Assembly: GCA_030442035.1 (NCBI GenBank)
Contig: JAUJEA010000002.1
Span: 558,001-622,000 of the forward strand
Source of the DNA: Splendidivirga corallicola
Lineage (GTDB): Bacteria; Bacteroidota; Bacteroidia; Cytophagales; Cyclobacteriaceae
Reading direction: 5' to 3'
DNA: 64,000 bases
In this document: positions 9,259-17,777 of the stretch, piece by piece
Numbering within the stretch: position 1 is the stretch's first letter
Layout: the number at the start of each line of letters is the position of its first letter
Notes under the pieces: model-generated
Databases searched by the model: none
Told to the model about the DNA's origin: nothing
Seen by the model: only the letters and a program-made list of their open reading frames with translations
Made by a program: the position numbers and the translations under genes

Positions 9259-10281
9259 TTATCTTACAATTCTTCCTGAAGTTCCTCCTTTCAGGATCCC
9301 TTCAATTTCACTTTCTGATATTAGATTAAAATCTCCTTCCACTGATAGTTTTATTGCAGAAGCAGCAGTCGCAAAACTTAGCGAAGATTGATCACCCTTA
9401 TTTTTGCATAAACCAAAGATCAATCCGGCAACAAAAGAGTCCCCTCCCCCGACGCGATCCACAATTTCCGGAATATTATATTTAGGTGATCTGAATAACT
9501 TTTCTCCATTCCATAAAGCAGCCTCCCATGTGTTATGGTTAGCGCTGACCGTCCTTCGAATTGTTTGAACCACTTTTGTAGTCTTTTCAAAACGTTTAAA
9601 CACCTGATCTGTCAGTTCAGAAATCTGGTCATCCGATAAATCCTCAACATTCTCACTTAAGCTTATATCCAAACATTCAGACCACGCTTCTTCATTACCA
9701 ATAATCACATCGCAATATTCCAGCAACGAGGGTAAAACCTCTTTCGGCCTTTTACCCCATTTCCAAAGTTTACTCCTATAATTCAGATCAGTTGTTATCA
9801 CAAGCCCTTTTTCATTTGCCTTCTTTACAGCTTCCAGAGCCGCCTCAGCAGCTGAAGAGGAAACAGCAGGATTGATTCCGGACCAATGGAATATGGAAGC
9901 TCCATCAAAGATTTCCTCCCAGTCAATATTTCCAGGATCAAGTTTTGCAAATGAAGACCCATCTCTATCATAGATGACTTTGCTTCCTCTCATAGAAGCC
10001 CCTTTTTCTAAAAAATAAGTTCCCATTCTGTCACCACTAAAATGAATATAAGGAGTAACTCCAAACTTCATTAAATTCATCATGGCGCTTTTGGCCAAAT
10101 CGTTTTCGGGAAGTGCTGTTACGAAGGTACTTCCAATGCCCAAATGGGCAAGGGACACCGCTACATTCGCTTCACTTCCGCCATAGGTAACTTCAAAACT
10201 GTTGGCCTGGCAAAATCTTTGATAACCTGGCGTAGCCAGTCTCAACATAATCTCGCCAAAAGTGATTACTCTCTGCTGCAT
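9259..10281 (-). CDS. kdgK: 2-keto-3-deoxygluconate kinase (PfkB family)
   Basis: A 340-residue PfkB/ribokinase-family sugar kinase. The N-terminal motif ITFGEIMLRLATPGYQRF is typical of KDG kinases. GGSEANVAVSLAHLG is the substrate-binding PfkB signature, and VGGGDSFVAGLIFGL near residue 277 carries the catalytic Asp. The ATG at 10279-10281 is chosen; an in-frame TTG six codons upstream is less likely because MQQRVITFGE matches the family start. It phosphorylates KDG at C6, giving the substrate for the aldolase encoded 2 bp downstream. A TAnnTTTG element and an inverted repeat lie about 20 bp upstream. Confidence 0.93.
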   Translation of the reverse strand: MQQRVITFGEIMLRLATPGYQRFCQANSFEVTYGGSEANVAVSLAHLGIGSTFVTALPENDLAKSAMMNLMKFGVTPYIHFSGDRMGTYFLEKGASMRGSKVIYDRDGSSFAKLDPGNIDWEEIFDGASIFHWSGINPAVSSSAAEAALEAVKKANEKGLVITTDLNYRSKLWKWGKRPKEVLPSLLEYCDVIIGNEEAWSECLDISLSENVEDLSDDQISELTDQVFKRFEKTTKVVQTIRRTVSANHNTWEAALWNGEKLFRSPKYNIPEIVDRVGGGDSFVAGLIFGLCKNKGDQSSLSFATAASAIKLSVEGDFNLISESEIEGILKGGTSGRIVR

Positions 10282-10299
10282 ATAACTAAGTGAAATCAA

Positions 10300-10336
10300 T
10301 CACACAAATCTATGGTGTGACATATATTTTTAAAAG
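10300..10336 (-). promoter_or_regulatory. kdgK-eda promoter with overlapping inverted repeat
   Basis: Read on the minus strand, TAGATTTG (10312-10305) is an exact TAnnTTTG -7 element about 24 bp from the kdgK ATG. A -33 TTG is not evident. TCACAC (10300-10305) and GTGTGA (10315-10320) form an inverted repeat with 9-bp spacing that covers the -7 element, as expected of a repressor operator. Confidence 0.5.
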
Positions 10337-10458
10337 TATCTGAAATTAATGAGATTTCAACAAATCACTAAAATTCGTTCAAAAAATAGTTATTATTAAA
10401 TGTTCCGTGAAACCTTAAGATTACTGAAATACTTTGGAACATGACATATATTTAAAAG
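10318..10458 (+). repeat. Two copies of TGACATATATTT..AAAAG in the kdgK/namZ gap
   Basis: TGACATATATTT followed by AAAAG occurs at 10318-10336, with two extra T before the A-run, and again at 10442-10458, 124 bp apart. The gap between divergent kdgK and namZ is 423 bp and otherwise AT-rich with no coding frame. The copies may be binding sites for one regulator. Confidence 0.4.
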
Positions 10459-10704
10459 GATTTCAACGGTTCATCCGTAAAACTTGGATAGGAGGTTCTA
10501 CTATTCAGACACCACATTTTTGAATCTCCCTTAAACTAAAAATGTATCGCCAGGGATAGTACTAAGCACTCCTAAAACATACCTCTTATAGTGTACACCA
10601 GAAATTTTAACAAACACAATTGATCATTCAAACTATTAATTTCTTTTTTTTTATTTATTAATCTTAATTTGACCACATATTTCTTATAATCTAAACATAA
10701 AAGT

Positions 10705-11898
10705 ATGTCAAGGAAAGTTGCAGTCGGCCTGGATAATCTAAGTCGGAAAAACGATATACAATCTTCAGTAAAGGGTAATATTGGTTATTTATGCCATAGT
10801 GCCTCAATCGATTGTGATTATACACATGGTATATTCCTGTTAAAAAAGATTTTTGGAGATCGTCTAAAAAAAATATTTTCTCCTCAGCATGGATTTGTGA
10901 GTGATGTTCAGGACAATATGATTGAATCCGATCATTATCAGCACCCTTATTTTAATCTCCCTATTTTTAGCTTGTATTCGGAAACCAGAATACCAACAGA
11001 TGAAATGCTGGAAGGGCTGGATAGTATTGTGGTGGACCTTCAGGATGTTGGAACAAGGATCTACACTTATATTTACACCATGACCCTTCTTATGAGTGCC
11101 TGTGCCAAAAAAGACATCAAGGTAATCATACTGGACAGACCAAATCCGATCGGTGGTGAAGCAATAGAAGGAAACATTCTTGAACCGGAATTCAAATCTT
11201 TTGTAGGTCTGCACCCACTTCCTGTCCGACATGGACTTACCATTGCTGAAGTAGCTTTGATGGCAAAGAAATTCTGGGGTATTGATTGTCAATTACAGGT
11301 TGTAAAAATGGTAGGTTGGGAACGTTGGATGGATTTTGAGGAAACAGCTATTCCCTGGGTCTTGCCTTCTCCGAATTTACCCAATGTGGAGACGGCTTTT
11401 ACATTCGTTGGTACTGTTTTATATGAGGGAACCAATATATCTGAAGGAAGGGGTACTACCAAAAGCCTTGAGACCCTTGGACATCCTAAGATCGAACCCT
11501 ATCAGTTATTGGACAAAATTCTTCCGTATTTCAAAAAAGACAATTTAGAAGGTTTTGTGCTAAGACCTATTGTATTTCAACCAACATTCCAGAAACATGC
11601 CGGTATTGCTTGTGGTGGTTTTCATATACACATAACGGATCGAAAGAAGTTTACTCCCTGGAAAGTGGGACAGATTTTGTGCAGAGAATTTTACAAAGAA
11701 CTTGGTGAAAAATTTTCCTGGAAAGAACCTCCTTATGAATATGAGTTTGAAAAACTTCCTATTGATTTAATCAATGGCTCCGATAAAATACGGCAATGGG
11801 TGGAACAAGATGGCTCTCTCGAAGAATTGAAGATTCTTGAGAATAAGCACTTAGACCTATTTTTACAACAACGCAATGAAATATTACTTTACAATTAA
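10705..11898 (+). CDS. namZ: NamZ-type exo-beta-N-acetylmuramidase (DUF1343)
   Basis: A 397-residue member of the YbbC/NamZ (DUF1343) family, whose Bacillus member releases terminal N-acetylmuramic acid from peptidoglycan fragments. Recognisable blocks are VGLDNL at the start, GYLCHSASID, IFSPQHGFVSDVQDN, SLYSETRIPTDEMLEGLDSI with VVDLQDVGTRIYTYIYTM, ILDRPNPIGG, and ISEGRGTTKS. Many family members are exported, but no signal peptide is visible here, so it probably works in the cytosol. It is followed 97 bp later by an HGSNAT/NagX-like membrane protein, a pairing that points to muropeptide or amino-sugar recovery. The exact substrate is inferred from the family. Confidence 0.88.
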   Translation: MSRKVAVGLDNLSRKNDIQSSVKGNIGYLCHSASIDCDYTHGIFLLKKIFGDRLKKIFSPQHGFVSDVQDNMIESDHYQHPYFNLPIFSLYSETRIPTDEMLEGLDSIVVDLQDVGTRIYTYIYTMTLLMSACAKKDIKVIILDRPNPIGGEAIEGNILEPEFKSFVGLHPLPVRHGLTIAEVALMAKKFWGIDCQLQVVKMVGWERWMDFEETAIPWVLPSPNLPNVETAFTFVGTVLYEGTNISEGRGTTKSLETLGHPKIEPYQLLDKILPYFKKDNLEGFVLRPIVFQPTFQKHAGIACGGFHIHITDRKKFTPWKVGQILCREFYKELGEKFSWKEPPYEYEFEKLPIDLINGSDKIRQWVEQDGSLEELKILENKHLDLFLQQRNEILLYN

Positions 11899-11995
11899 AT
11901 GCCTGATCATAAGTATTTTAAATAAGCATTTTTTAGGGGCTTCTCATAAAAGCTCTTGTTAATACATATAGGTTCACTTAAATCATGCCCACTCA

Positions 11996-13111
11996 ATGAC
12001 TCAATCAAAACGCCTGATCTCATTAGATGTTTTCAGAGGTGCTACTATTGCGGCTATGATCCTGGTCAATAATCCGGGTTCCTGGAGTACTGTTTATCCA
12101 CCGCTGTTGCATGCCAAATGGCATGGTTGCACACCTACGGATCTTGTATTCCCATTTTTTCTATTTATCGTTGGTATTTCAATATCACTGGCTTATACAA
12201 AGAGAAAAGAATCAGGAGAAGCGACAAATAAACTAATACAAAAAATTGTTTGGAGGAGCTTAAAAATATTCCTGTTGGGGTTATTTCTTAGTGGATTTCC
12301 TTTTTTCAATTTCGAAACCATTCGAATACCTGGGGTACTTCAGCGCATTTCAGTTGTTTTCTTAATTTGTAGTTTGCTTTTCCTTAAAACCAATTGGCGC
12401 ACACAAGCCATTCTTGGGGCCTTTCTTTTGGTCCTTTACAATTTCCTCATGACTGTGGTCCCAGTTCCTGGTATAGGTCAACCAAATCTAAATCCTGAAA
12501 CCAACTTAGGCGCCTGGTTGGACAATCTCCTCCTGAGCGGTCATTTGTGGAGCCAAACAAAGGTGTGGGATCCTGAAGGATTATTAAGCACAATACCAGC
12601 CATTGTAACAGGTATTACTGGTCTGTTGACTGGAAAGCTATTCTTGGATCATGATAAGTCTCCACAGGAAAAAGTAATTTGGATGTTTGTTGCCGGCTGC
12701 TTTGGTATCTTTCTTGGAATGGTATGGGGAATTTATTTCCCGATTAACAAAGCCCTCTGGACAAGCTCATATGTTATGTATACCAGCGGTATAGGTCTAT
12801 TAATATTCGCGCTGTGTTATTGGTTTATAGATATTTTGGATAAAAGATCATGGATAAATCCTTTTGTTATCTATGGCTCCAATGCCATTACGGTTTATGT
12901 ACTGTCCGGAGTTATTGCAAAATCTCTGTATTTAATTAAATGGGAAACAAGCGATGGGATCATCACTTTGCAGGGATGGACATATAATACACTTTTCCTG
13001 TCGTGGCTTCCTCCTTATAATGCATCGCTTGGATATGCTATTTTAAACGTTTTACTCCTTCTTGGAGTAGCATGGATCTTATATAGAAAAAGAATATTTA
13101 TTAAAGTTTGA
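11996..13111 (+). CDS. HGSNAT/NagX-like membrane acyltransferase (DUF5009)
   Basis: A 371-residue integral membrane protein with about ten hydrophobic helices. The N-terminal block RLISLDVFRGATIAAMILVN and the motif KWHGCTPTDLVFPFFLFIVG are diagnostic of the heparan-alpha-glucosaminide acetyltransferase / NagX family. The human relative transfers acetyl groups across a membrane to terminal glucosamine; bacterial members are linked to amino-sugar use by context only. The gene lies downstream of namZ on the same strand and may be co-transcribed. The ATG at 11996 is chosen because the frame above it is closed. Confidence 0.88.
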   Translation: MTQSKRLISLDVFRGATIAAMILVNNPGSWSTVYPPLLHAKWHGCTPTDLVFPFFLFIVGISISLAYTKRKESGEATNKLIQKIVWRSLKIFLLGLFLSGFPFFNFETIRIPGVLQRISVVFLICSLLFLKTNWRTQAILGAFLLVLYNFLMTVVPVPGIGQPNLNPETNLGAWLDNLLLSGHLWSQTKVWDPEGLLSTIPAIVTGITGLLTGKLFLDHDKSPQEKVIWMFVAGCFGIFLGMVWGIYFPINKALWTSSYVMYTSGIGLLIFALCYWFIDILDKRSWINPFVIYGSNAITVYVLSGVIAKSLYLIKWETSDGIITLQGWTYNTLFLSWLPPYNASLGYAILNVLLLLGVAWILYRKRIFIKV

Positions 13112-13152
13112 TATAAACCAACACCCTTGGATTATTATTGACAACTCGGGAG

Positions 13153-13905
13153 TCACTCCTTTACACCAATTACGGTAACGAACCCCTTTTCCGATTCTAT
13201 CTGTAAATTGGAAAATCCGACATCTGAGAAGTAGTTCGCTATGATTTCCCGGGGTATTTTTAGTTTTTTATAAGTACTTATTTTTTGAACCCATTTATCT
13301 CCTTTTTTTTCATGCACAATATCAAACACATTCACATCATGCTTTTCATATTCTAAAAAACATGTAGATATTCTATTTTCATCGCTCCTAACAGGGATGA
13401 AACGTTGTGTACCTTGAAGTTCTGCAGAGAGATCACGATAAGTAACTATAAATTTTCCCTTTTTATCCAGAATGCTATAACTATTTAAAATTAAACGTTT
13501 CAAATCATTTGCCGAGTTCAAATGGGTAATGGTATCCCCCATGCAAACAATCAGGCTAGGTCGATAGACATTATACACACTGAAGTTAAGAATATCATCT
13601 TCAATGATTTCAACATCCAAACCTGAACAATTTTGTTCTAACTCCTTTAACAGCTTTCTACTGAAATCTACGGCTTTAACCTTAAAACCGAGCTCCGCCA
13701 ATGGAATTGTTTGGAAACCGTTTCCAGCACCAAGATCAATAGCAGTTTCATTCGAGGAAGCTGAAATATCATATTTCTTAAAAAAATCTCTGTTCTCCTG
13801 AAGTTTATCATCTCGATTCCCGAACATCCATGAGTAGTAATTACTCAAATGATTTTCATAATGTACTTTGGTATTCATTGACATTTTTTGGCCAAATATC
13901 TGCAT
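13153..13905 (-). CDS. Class I SAM-dependent methyltransferase
   Basis: A 250-residue protein. The SAM-binding motif I is TAIDLGAGNGFQTIPLAELG (about residues 56-75), and motif II follows as VKAVDFSRKLLKELE. The later block PSLIVCMGDTITHL fits motif IV of a Methyltransf_25-type fold. The substrate is unknown. ATG codons at residues 1, 8 and 10 are all possible starts; the longest is given. It is convergent with the NagX-like gene and has no operon partner. Confidence 0.85.
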   Translation of the reverse strand: MQIFGQKMSMNTKVHYENHLSNYYSWMFGNRDDKLQENRDFFKKYDISASSNETAIDLGAGNGFQTIPLAELGFKVKAVDFSRKLLKELEQNCSGLDVEIIEDDILNFSVYNVYRPSLIVCMGDTITHLNSANDLKRLILNSYSILDKKGKFIVTYRDLSAELQGTQRFIPVRSDENRISTCFLEYEKHDVNVFDIVHEKKGDKWVQKISTYKKLKIPREIIANYFSDVGFSNLQIESEKGFVTVIGVKE

Positions 13906-13987
13906 AAATTAAACAGCTAATCTGATCATGGCTGATTTTTTCTATTGTATAAAAAGTAAATTTCTTTCAGTATCACGTGCGGTTGTC

Positions 13988-14019
13988 TTTGTTAGTCTCG
14001 GATAAGAAGTTTATCTTTC
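13988..14019 (+). promoter_or_regulatory. Probable promoter of the SGNH lipoprotein gene
   Basis: TTTG at 13988-13991, then 20 bp, then TATCTTTC at 14012-14019, which matches the TAnnTTTG element except for its last base. The predicted start is about 14024, giving a leader of about 24 nt. Confidence 0.45.
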
Positions 14020-14047
14020 AAATTGATAAAATGCATAATAAAAATCC

Positions 14048-14725
14048 ATGAAAGTCAAATTCAACATTGTCATACTATCACTAATGATTACCAGTTTAGG
14101 ATCAATGTCCTGTAGCGAGCAAAACAAAAAAGAAGAGGAAGGAAAAATCAAAGTAGCCTGTGTTGGAAATAGTATCACCTTTGGTCATGGAATAGAAAAT
14201 AGGGAGAAAAACGCATATCCGGCCCAGCTTCAGAAAATTTTAGGCAACGAGTACATAGTTCAAAATTTTGGTGTCAGTGGCAGGACCATGCTTAAAAAAG
14301 GTGATTTTCCCTATTGGGAAGAAAATGAGTTTGAAGAGGCCCAATCATTCGAACCTGACATTGTCATTATTAAATTAGGCACCAATGATGCCAAACCCCA
14401 TAACTGGGAACTCCGGGATAATTTTTTAAAGGATTATGAATCGATGATCAATGTTTTCAAAAATCTTCCTTCAAAGCCTAAAATATGGGTTTGTCTCCCC
14501 GCTCCGGTATTTTCAGATGAAAGTAATATCAGGGATTTTGTCATTCTCAATGGTATTGGACCCTCTATAAGAGAAGTGGCTGGCGAATATAATATACCGG
14601 TTATTGATTTTTACAGAATATTTGAAGGTAAAGGAGATCTGTTTCCGGATACCATCCATCCTAACAAGGCCGGAGCCAAAATTATGGCAGAAACAATCGC
14701 CAAAGCCATCAGTAACGTAGAATAA
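14048..14725 (+). CDS. SGNH/GDSL-family hydrolase lipoprotein
   Basis: A 225-residue protein with a lipoprotein signal (lipobox LGSMSC, Cys at about 22). The SGNH blocks are in order: VGNSITFGHG (nucleophile Ser), VSGRTMLKKG (oxyanion Gly), LGTNDAK (Asn), and DTIHPNKAG (catalytic Asp and His). It should be an envelope esterase acting on acylated carbohydrates or lipids; sialate O-acetylesterase-like members share this layout. The substrate is undetermined. It appears to be a single-gene unit with its own promoter. Confidence 0.9.
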   Translation: MKVKFNIVILSLMITSLGSMSCSEQNKKEEEGKIKVACVGNSITFGHGIENREKNAYPAQLQKILGNEYIVQNFGVSGRTMLKKGDFPYWEENEFEEAQSFEPDIVIIKLGTNDAKPHNWELRDNFLKDYESMINVFKNLPSKPKIWVCLPAPVFSDESNIRDFVILNGIGPSIREVAGEYNIPVIDFYRIFEGKGDLFPDTIHPNKAGAKIMAETIAKAISNVE

Positions 14726-14981
14726 AATTTTTACTATAGATCTGTCATTAGAAAACAAAACCGATTTTCATAATAAGAAAGGTTAAAAAATCATTACCCA
14801 CATCAATTTTAACTTTTTTACTATGGTTTCTATTTTATTCTGAAAAACACCGCGAAAGCATGGAAAATTCTGAAAATTGAACCATTCCCCAAATCGTCTG
14901 AATAACTTTTTTTTGACCTGTTTAAAAAAATTATCTGGACATTAAATCTATTAATTTTTTCACCTGTCCTTTAACAATACT

Positions 14982-15038
14982 GTAATGAATCAATAACCGA
15001 TTCATTACTGCTTTCCTCTGATATCCATTCTACTTTTG
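14982..15038 (+). promoter_or_regulatory. 10-bp inverted repeat and -7 element
   Basis: GTAATGAATC (14982-14991) and GATTCATTAC (14999-15008) are perfect complements around a 7-nt spacer. TACTTTTG at 15031-15038 is an exact TAnnTTTG element, 32 bp before the ATG at 15070. No TTG lies at the -33 spacing; that position is taken by the right arm, so an activator or repressor site is plausible. The 344-bp gap also has TTTTTTTTGACCTG at 14907-14920. Confidence 0.5.
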
Positions 15039-15069
15039 AACCGAAAATTAAACCAAACATCAAGGTCAA

Positions 15070-15687
15070 ATGAAAATTAAAAATGTGTTGAAATTGGCGG
15101 TAATAATAGGAATTATTGCCCCTACAGTAGTGTATGCGGGTTCCAATGACAATAACGGAACCAACGAGTCTGAAACAAAGGTGAAACTTGTATCGGAAAA
15201 TGAAAATGTATTTAAATTGATCTACTTATCGGATCTGAACGGAAAGGTTATCGTTAATATTTACGACAGCAAGAATAAAAAAATCATGACTGACCGTATC
15301 ACCAATAAGGACGGTTTCATTCGTCCATATAATTTTAAGGAACTTAAAAATGGTGTGTATCGTTTTGAATTGATCGATGCAGACGGTAAGATAGAAAAAA
15401 CAGCTTTTTACAGAATGGGGACTGAACCAAATGCCAGATTTTCTCCAAGCACACAATTTGTAGATAGCTTGGAACAGAAATTGGAATTAAGAGTAGTTGG
15501 CCCAAGAAAAGATCCCATAGACATCACTATATACACAAATGATGGCAGGGAATTTTTCAAAGATCGAATACGTGAAAAGAACAGCATTAGTAAAGTATAC
15601 GATTTGCATATGTTAAAAGCTGGAAAATTCACTTTCCTTGCAACGCACGGTAATAAAGTTATTGCAAAAAAGACATTTGAAAGATAA
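15070..15687 (+). CDS. Secreted protein with two tandem beta-sandwich-like repeats
   Basis: A 205-residue protein with a signal peptide ending VVYAG at about residue 24. The mature part looks internally duplicated. Residues about 47-110 (LIYLSDLNGKVIVNIYDSKN, then MTDRIT, then FKELKNGVYRFELIDADGKI) align with about 137-205 (LELRVVGPRKDPIDITIYTN, then FKDRIR, then LHMLKAGKFTFLATHGNKVI). Each unit resembles the Ig-like fold of DUF3244 or sorting-tail domains. I do not recognise a defined family and assign no function. It has a strong terminator directly after it and a striking inverted repeat in its promoter, so it is a separately regulated gene. Confidence 0.75.
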   Translation: MKIKNVLKLAVIIGIIAPTVVYAGSNDNNGTNESETKVKLVSENENVFKLIYLSDLNGKVIVNIYDSKNKKIMTDRITNKDGFIRPYNFKELKNGVYRFELIDADGKIEKTAFYRMGTEPNARFSPSTQFVDSLEQKLELRVVGPRKDPIDITIYTNDGREFFKDRIREKNSISKVYDLHMLKAGKFTFLATHGNKVIAKKTFER

Positions 15688-15714
15688 ATAGGTTCGGTAT
15701 TAGGCTTATAATTG

Positions 15715-15750
15715 ATCGCATGGACTAATGTTCATGCGATTTTTTTTGTT
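15715..15750 (+). terminator. Rho-independent terminator
   Basis: ATCGCATG (15715-15722) and CATGCGAT (15733-15740) form a perfect 8-bp stem, extended by two further pairs, followed by a run of eight T. It ends the transcript of the duplicated-domain protein. Confidence 0.9.
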
Positions 15751-15927
15751 TTTTGAAGCATATTTCACCTCGTTCACCCCCGGAAGGTTGTTTTCAATAC
15801 AAAATATCGCTTACAACGGAATTCCCTGGAACATTACATAAATGGTGATTCATTGGAAATGCAATGGGTGGTTCGGTTCAATTTGTCTAGATTGTTTTAT
15901 AAATATCAATCACATAAATAATTGACC

Positions 15928-16797
15928 ATGAACGAGTTCAGCATAAACCCTCTATTAAAGTTCTCTATAGCGATATTGTTTTTGGGAAGTACTATATCAG
16001 TAAATGCCCAACTAAAAGGTGATACCTACGCCAAGGCTAAGGCACAAAAAAAAGGCGTTATCACTTATGCCTATGTCAATACACCAGGATTCATTGAAAA
16101 ATCAAGTGATGGAAAGATGAAAGGGCTATTGGTTGAGACAATGAAGAAATTTGAAGAATATGTAAAAACGAAGGAAGGAATAGCACTTACTGTGAAATTT
16201 GTTGGAACACCAAAAGATGACTTCAAAAAAATGATGGATGATGTTAAACAAGGCTCCGGAGGTGTTTTTGGTTTAAGCAACATTACCATTACACAGGCCC
16301 GGATGAAATACTACCGTTTTAGCCCAGCCTATATTTCAAACAAATCTGTGGTTGTATCGAACAAAAGTGTTCCTACTCTTACCAAATTAAACGACATATC
16401 ATCCACATTCAAAGGGAAGGAAGCTATTATTATCAAAGGAGGAACCTATGATTTTCGAATTCAAGACATCAAAAAAGCTTATTATCCAACTTTAAAAGTA
16501 GGATACCTTCCATCTGAAATGGAAATTTTGAAGAAAATATCGCAGGATCAAAATGCTTTTACAATTGTCGATTTCATTTATTATTTAAGAGGTATTCAGG
16601 ATAAACTGCCAATTAAAAGGCATCCTTCCGGCGATGGAGAAAAAGAAGAATTTGGAGTTATCATGCCTAAAAGCAACGATTGGTCCCCATTGTTAAAAGA
16701 TTTCTTTAATTCCGGATTTTTGAGAAGCTCGGAGTATAGAAAGATTATTGCTGATAACTTAGGCACCACGGCACTTCAGTTGATCGATAGTCTGTAA
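15928..16797 (+). CDS. Periplasmic solute-binding protein, family 3-like
   Basis: A 289-residue protein from the ATG at 15928; a TTG two codons upstream is in frame but not needed. It has a signal peptide ending SVNAQ at about residue 28. The mature part reads as a family-3 (PBPb) binding protein: GVITYAYVNTPGFIEKSSDG, KGLLVETMKKFEEYV, GGVFGLSNITITQARMKYYRF-type lobe 1, and the returning lobe with EFGVIMPKSNDW. Such proteins bind amino acids or small solutes for ABC importers, or act as sensor domains. No ABC permease or ATPase gene is adjacent, so it is an orphan here and its ligand is unknown. Confidence 0.75.
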   Translation: MNEFSINPLLKFSIAILFLGSTISVNAQLKGDTYAKAKAQKKGVITYAYVNTPGFIEKSSDGKMKGLLVETMKKFEEYVKTKEGIALTVKFVGTPKDDFKKMMDDVKQGSGGVFGLSNITITQARMKYYRFSPAYISNKSVVVSNKSVPTLTKLNDISSTFKGKEAIIIKGGTYDFRIQDIKKAYYPTLKVGYLPSEMEILKKISQDQNAFTIVDFIYYLRGIQDKLPIKRHPSGDGEKEEFGVIMPKSNDWSPLLKDFFNSGFLRSSEYRKIIADNLGTTALQLIDSL

Positions 16798-16823
16798 AAG
16801 ATAAATTGAAAACTTTTAGGGTA

Positions 16824-16855
16824 GGGTGCCTTTTTTGAACCAAGGCACCCTTATA
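16824..16855 (+). terminator. Terminator between convergent genes
   Basis: GGGTGCCTT (16824-16832) and AAGGCACCC (16842-16850) form a perfect 9-bp stem with a 9-nt loop, followed by TTATATATTT. It serves the solute-binding gene and, read the other way, has CCCTAAAAGTTTT after the stem, so it may serve both strands. Confidence 0.8.
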
Positions 16856-16865
16856 TATTTATAGG

Positions 16866-17387
16866 CTATTTAGCTGTAACAGTGCTAAATAGCTCGTCGA
16901 TATAATAATCCCTGGAATTGGTAGCATAAGCATCAAAACAGTCTCCGGTTCCACTTCTCATGATACTTTTACATACACCATTGTTAAATGCATCTTCCAG
17001 GTGGTCTCTATTTAAATAGCAATGTCCAAGCTCATGAAATACAATAAACTCCCTAAATAAACTGGAGCTATTATTCCAAAAAGTTTCATCCACCGTAACC
17101 CGACCCGGTCTGTTGAAACTATAACTACACTGTCCGGCTACATGTTGTCTGGAAATCTCCTCAATTTCTCCTACTATTCCTTCTGCTGTAAGATCCACCG
17201 TAATACCACGTTTAGCCGCCTCATCCTCGAATCTTTGAAAAAAAGGTCTTAAGGGGGCTTCAACTTTGCTGAATTTGACAGGCGTGGGTGCAACCATTTC
17301 CTGATCTTTGGAGCAAGATTGTAAAACAATCAAAATGGACAGGAACATAACGCTATGTAAAAGGGTCTTCAAACTAATCTTATTCAT
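16866..17387 (-). CDS. Zinc metallopeptidase lipoprotein
   Basis: A 173-residue protein from the ATG at 17385-17387; a GTG one codon upstream is equally in frame. The lipobox VLQSC sits at about residue 25. The motif EFIVFHELGHCYLNRDHLED contains HExxH plus a downstream His, the signature of a gluzincin or metzincin-like peptidase. GTGDCFDAYATNSRDYYIDELF at the end may complete the active-site fold. It is probably anchored in a membrane facing outward. The fold resembles putative zinc-binding metallopeptidases of Bacteroidota but I do not place it in a named family. Confidence 0.75.
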   Translation of the reverse strand: MNKISLKTLLHSVMFLSILIVLQSCSKDQEMVAPTPVKFSKVEAPLRPFFQRFEDEAAKRGITVDLTAEGIVGEIEEISRQHVAGQCSYSFNRPGRVTVDETFWNNSSSLFREFIVFHELGHCYLNRDHLEDAFNNGVCKSIMRSGTGDCFDAYATNSRDYYIDELFSTVTAK

Positions 17388-17777
17388 CACACAAAAATTT
17401 AATAGTTGAAAAATAGTTGCGTAAACCTTCTACATAAATGTGAAATTATTGTTAATTAGTGGTTTAAGATCAATTTTTATGCCATGACTATGGCTTGCAA
17501 TGAATAAGCTATGTTAAATGTCAGCATCCGACAAATAAATATTGATTTTTTATGGTTTTCCGAAACAACCGAGCTTAGGGAATGAGAGAGTCATTGCTGA
17601 TTTATAATAGGTAAACTTTATAGCTATGAAGATCTGGTTTTTAAAGAAATGTCGACCCATTACAAGAGACGCATCATTTCACTGTTCTGAAATCTTCAGA
17701 ATATATATATTTAAATAGGTTTGATTGCGACTTAGAAGATAAAAGTAGGTGTCACATTTCCAAAGAATTGCAGACAA
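17388..17777. other. Intergenic region, no feature found
   Basis: About 390 bp between divergent genes. I see no open frame, repeat or clear promoter. TGTCACA occurs at 17752, but no partner -10 motif follows it. Confidence 0.4.

Noticed and set aside
17752-17758. TGTCACA upstream of the NmrA-like gene, similar to the ECF41 -35 motif
   Set aside because: No CGTC at the needed spacing, and the match is only 20 bp from the start codon.
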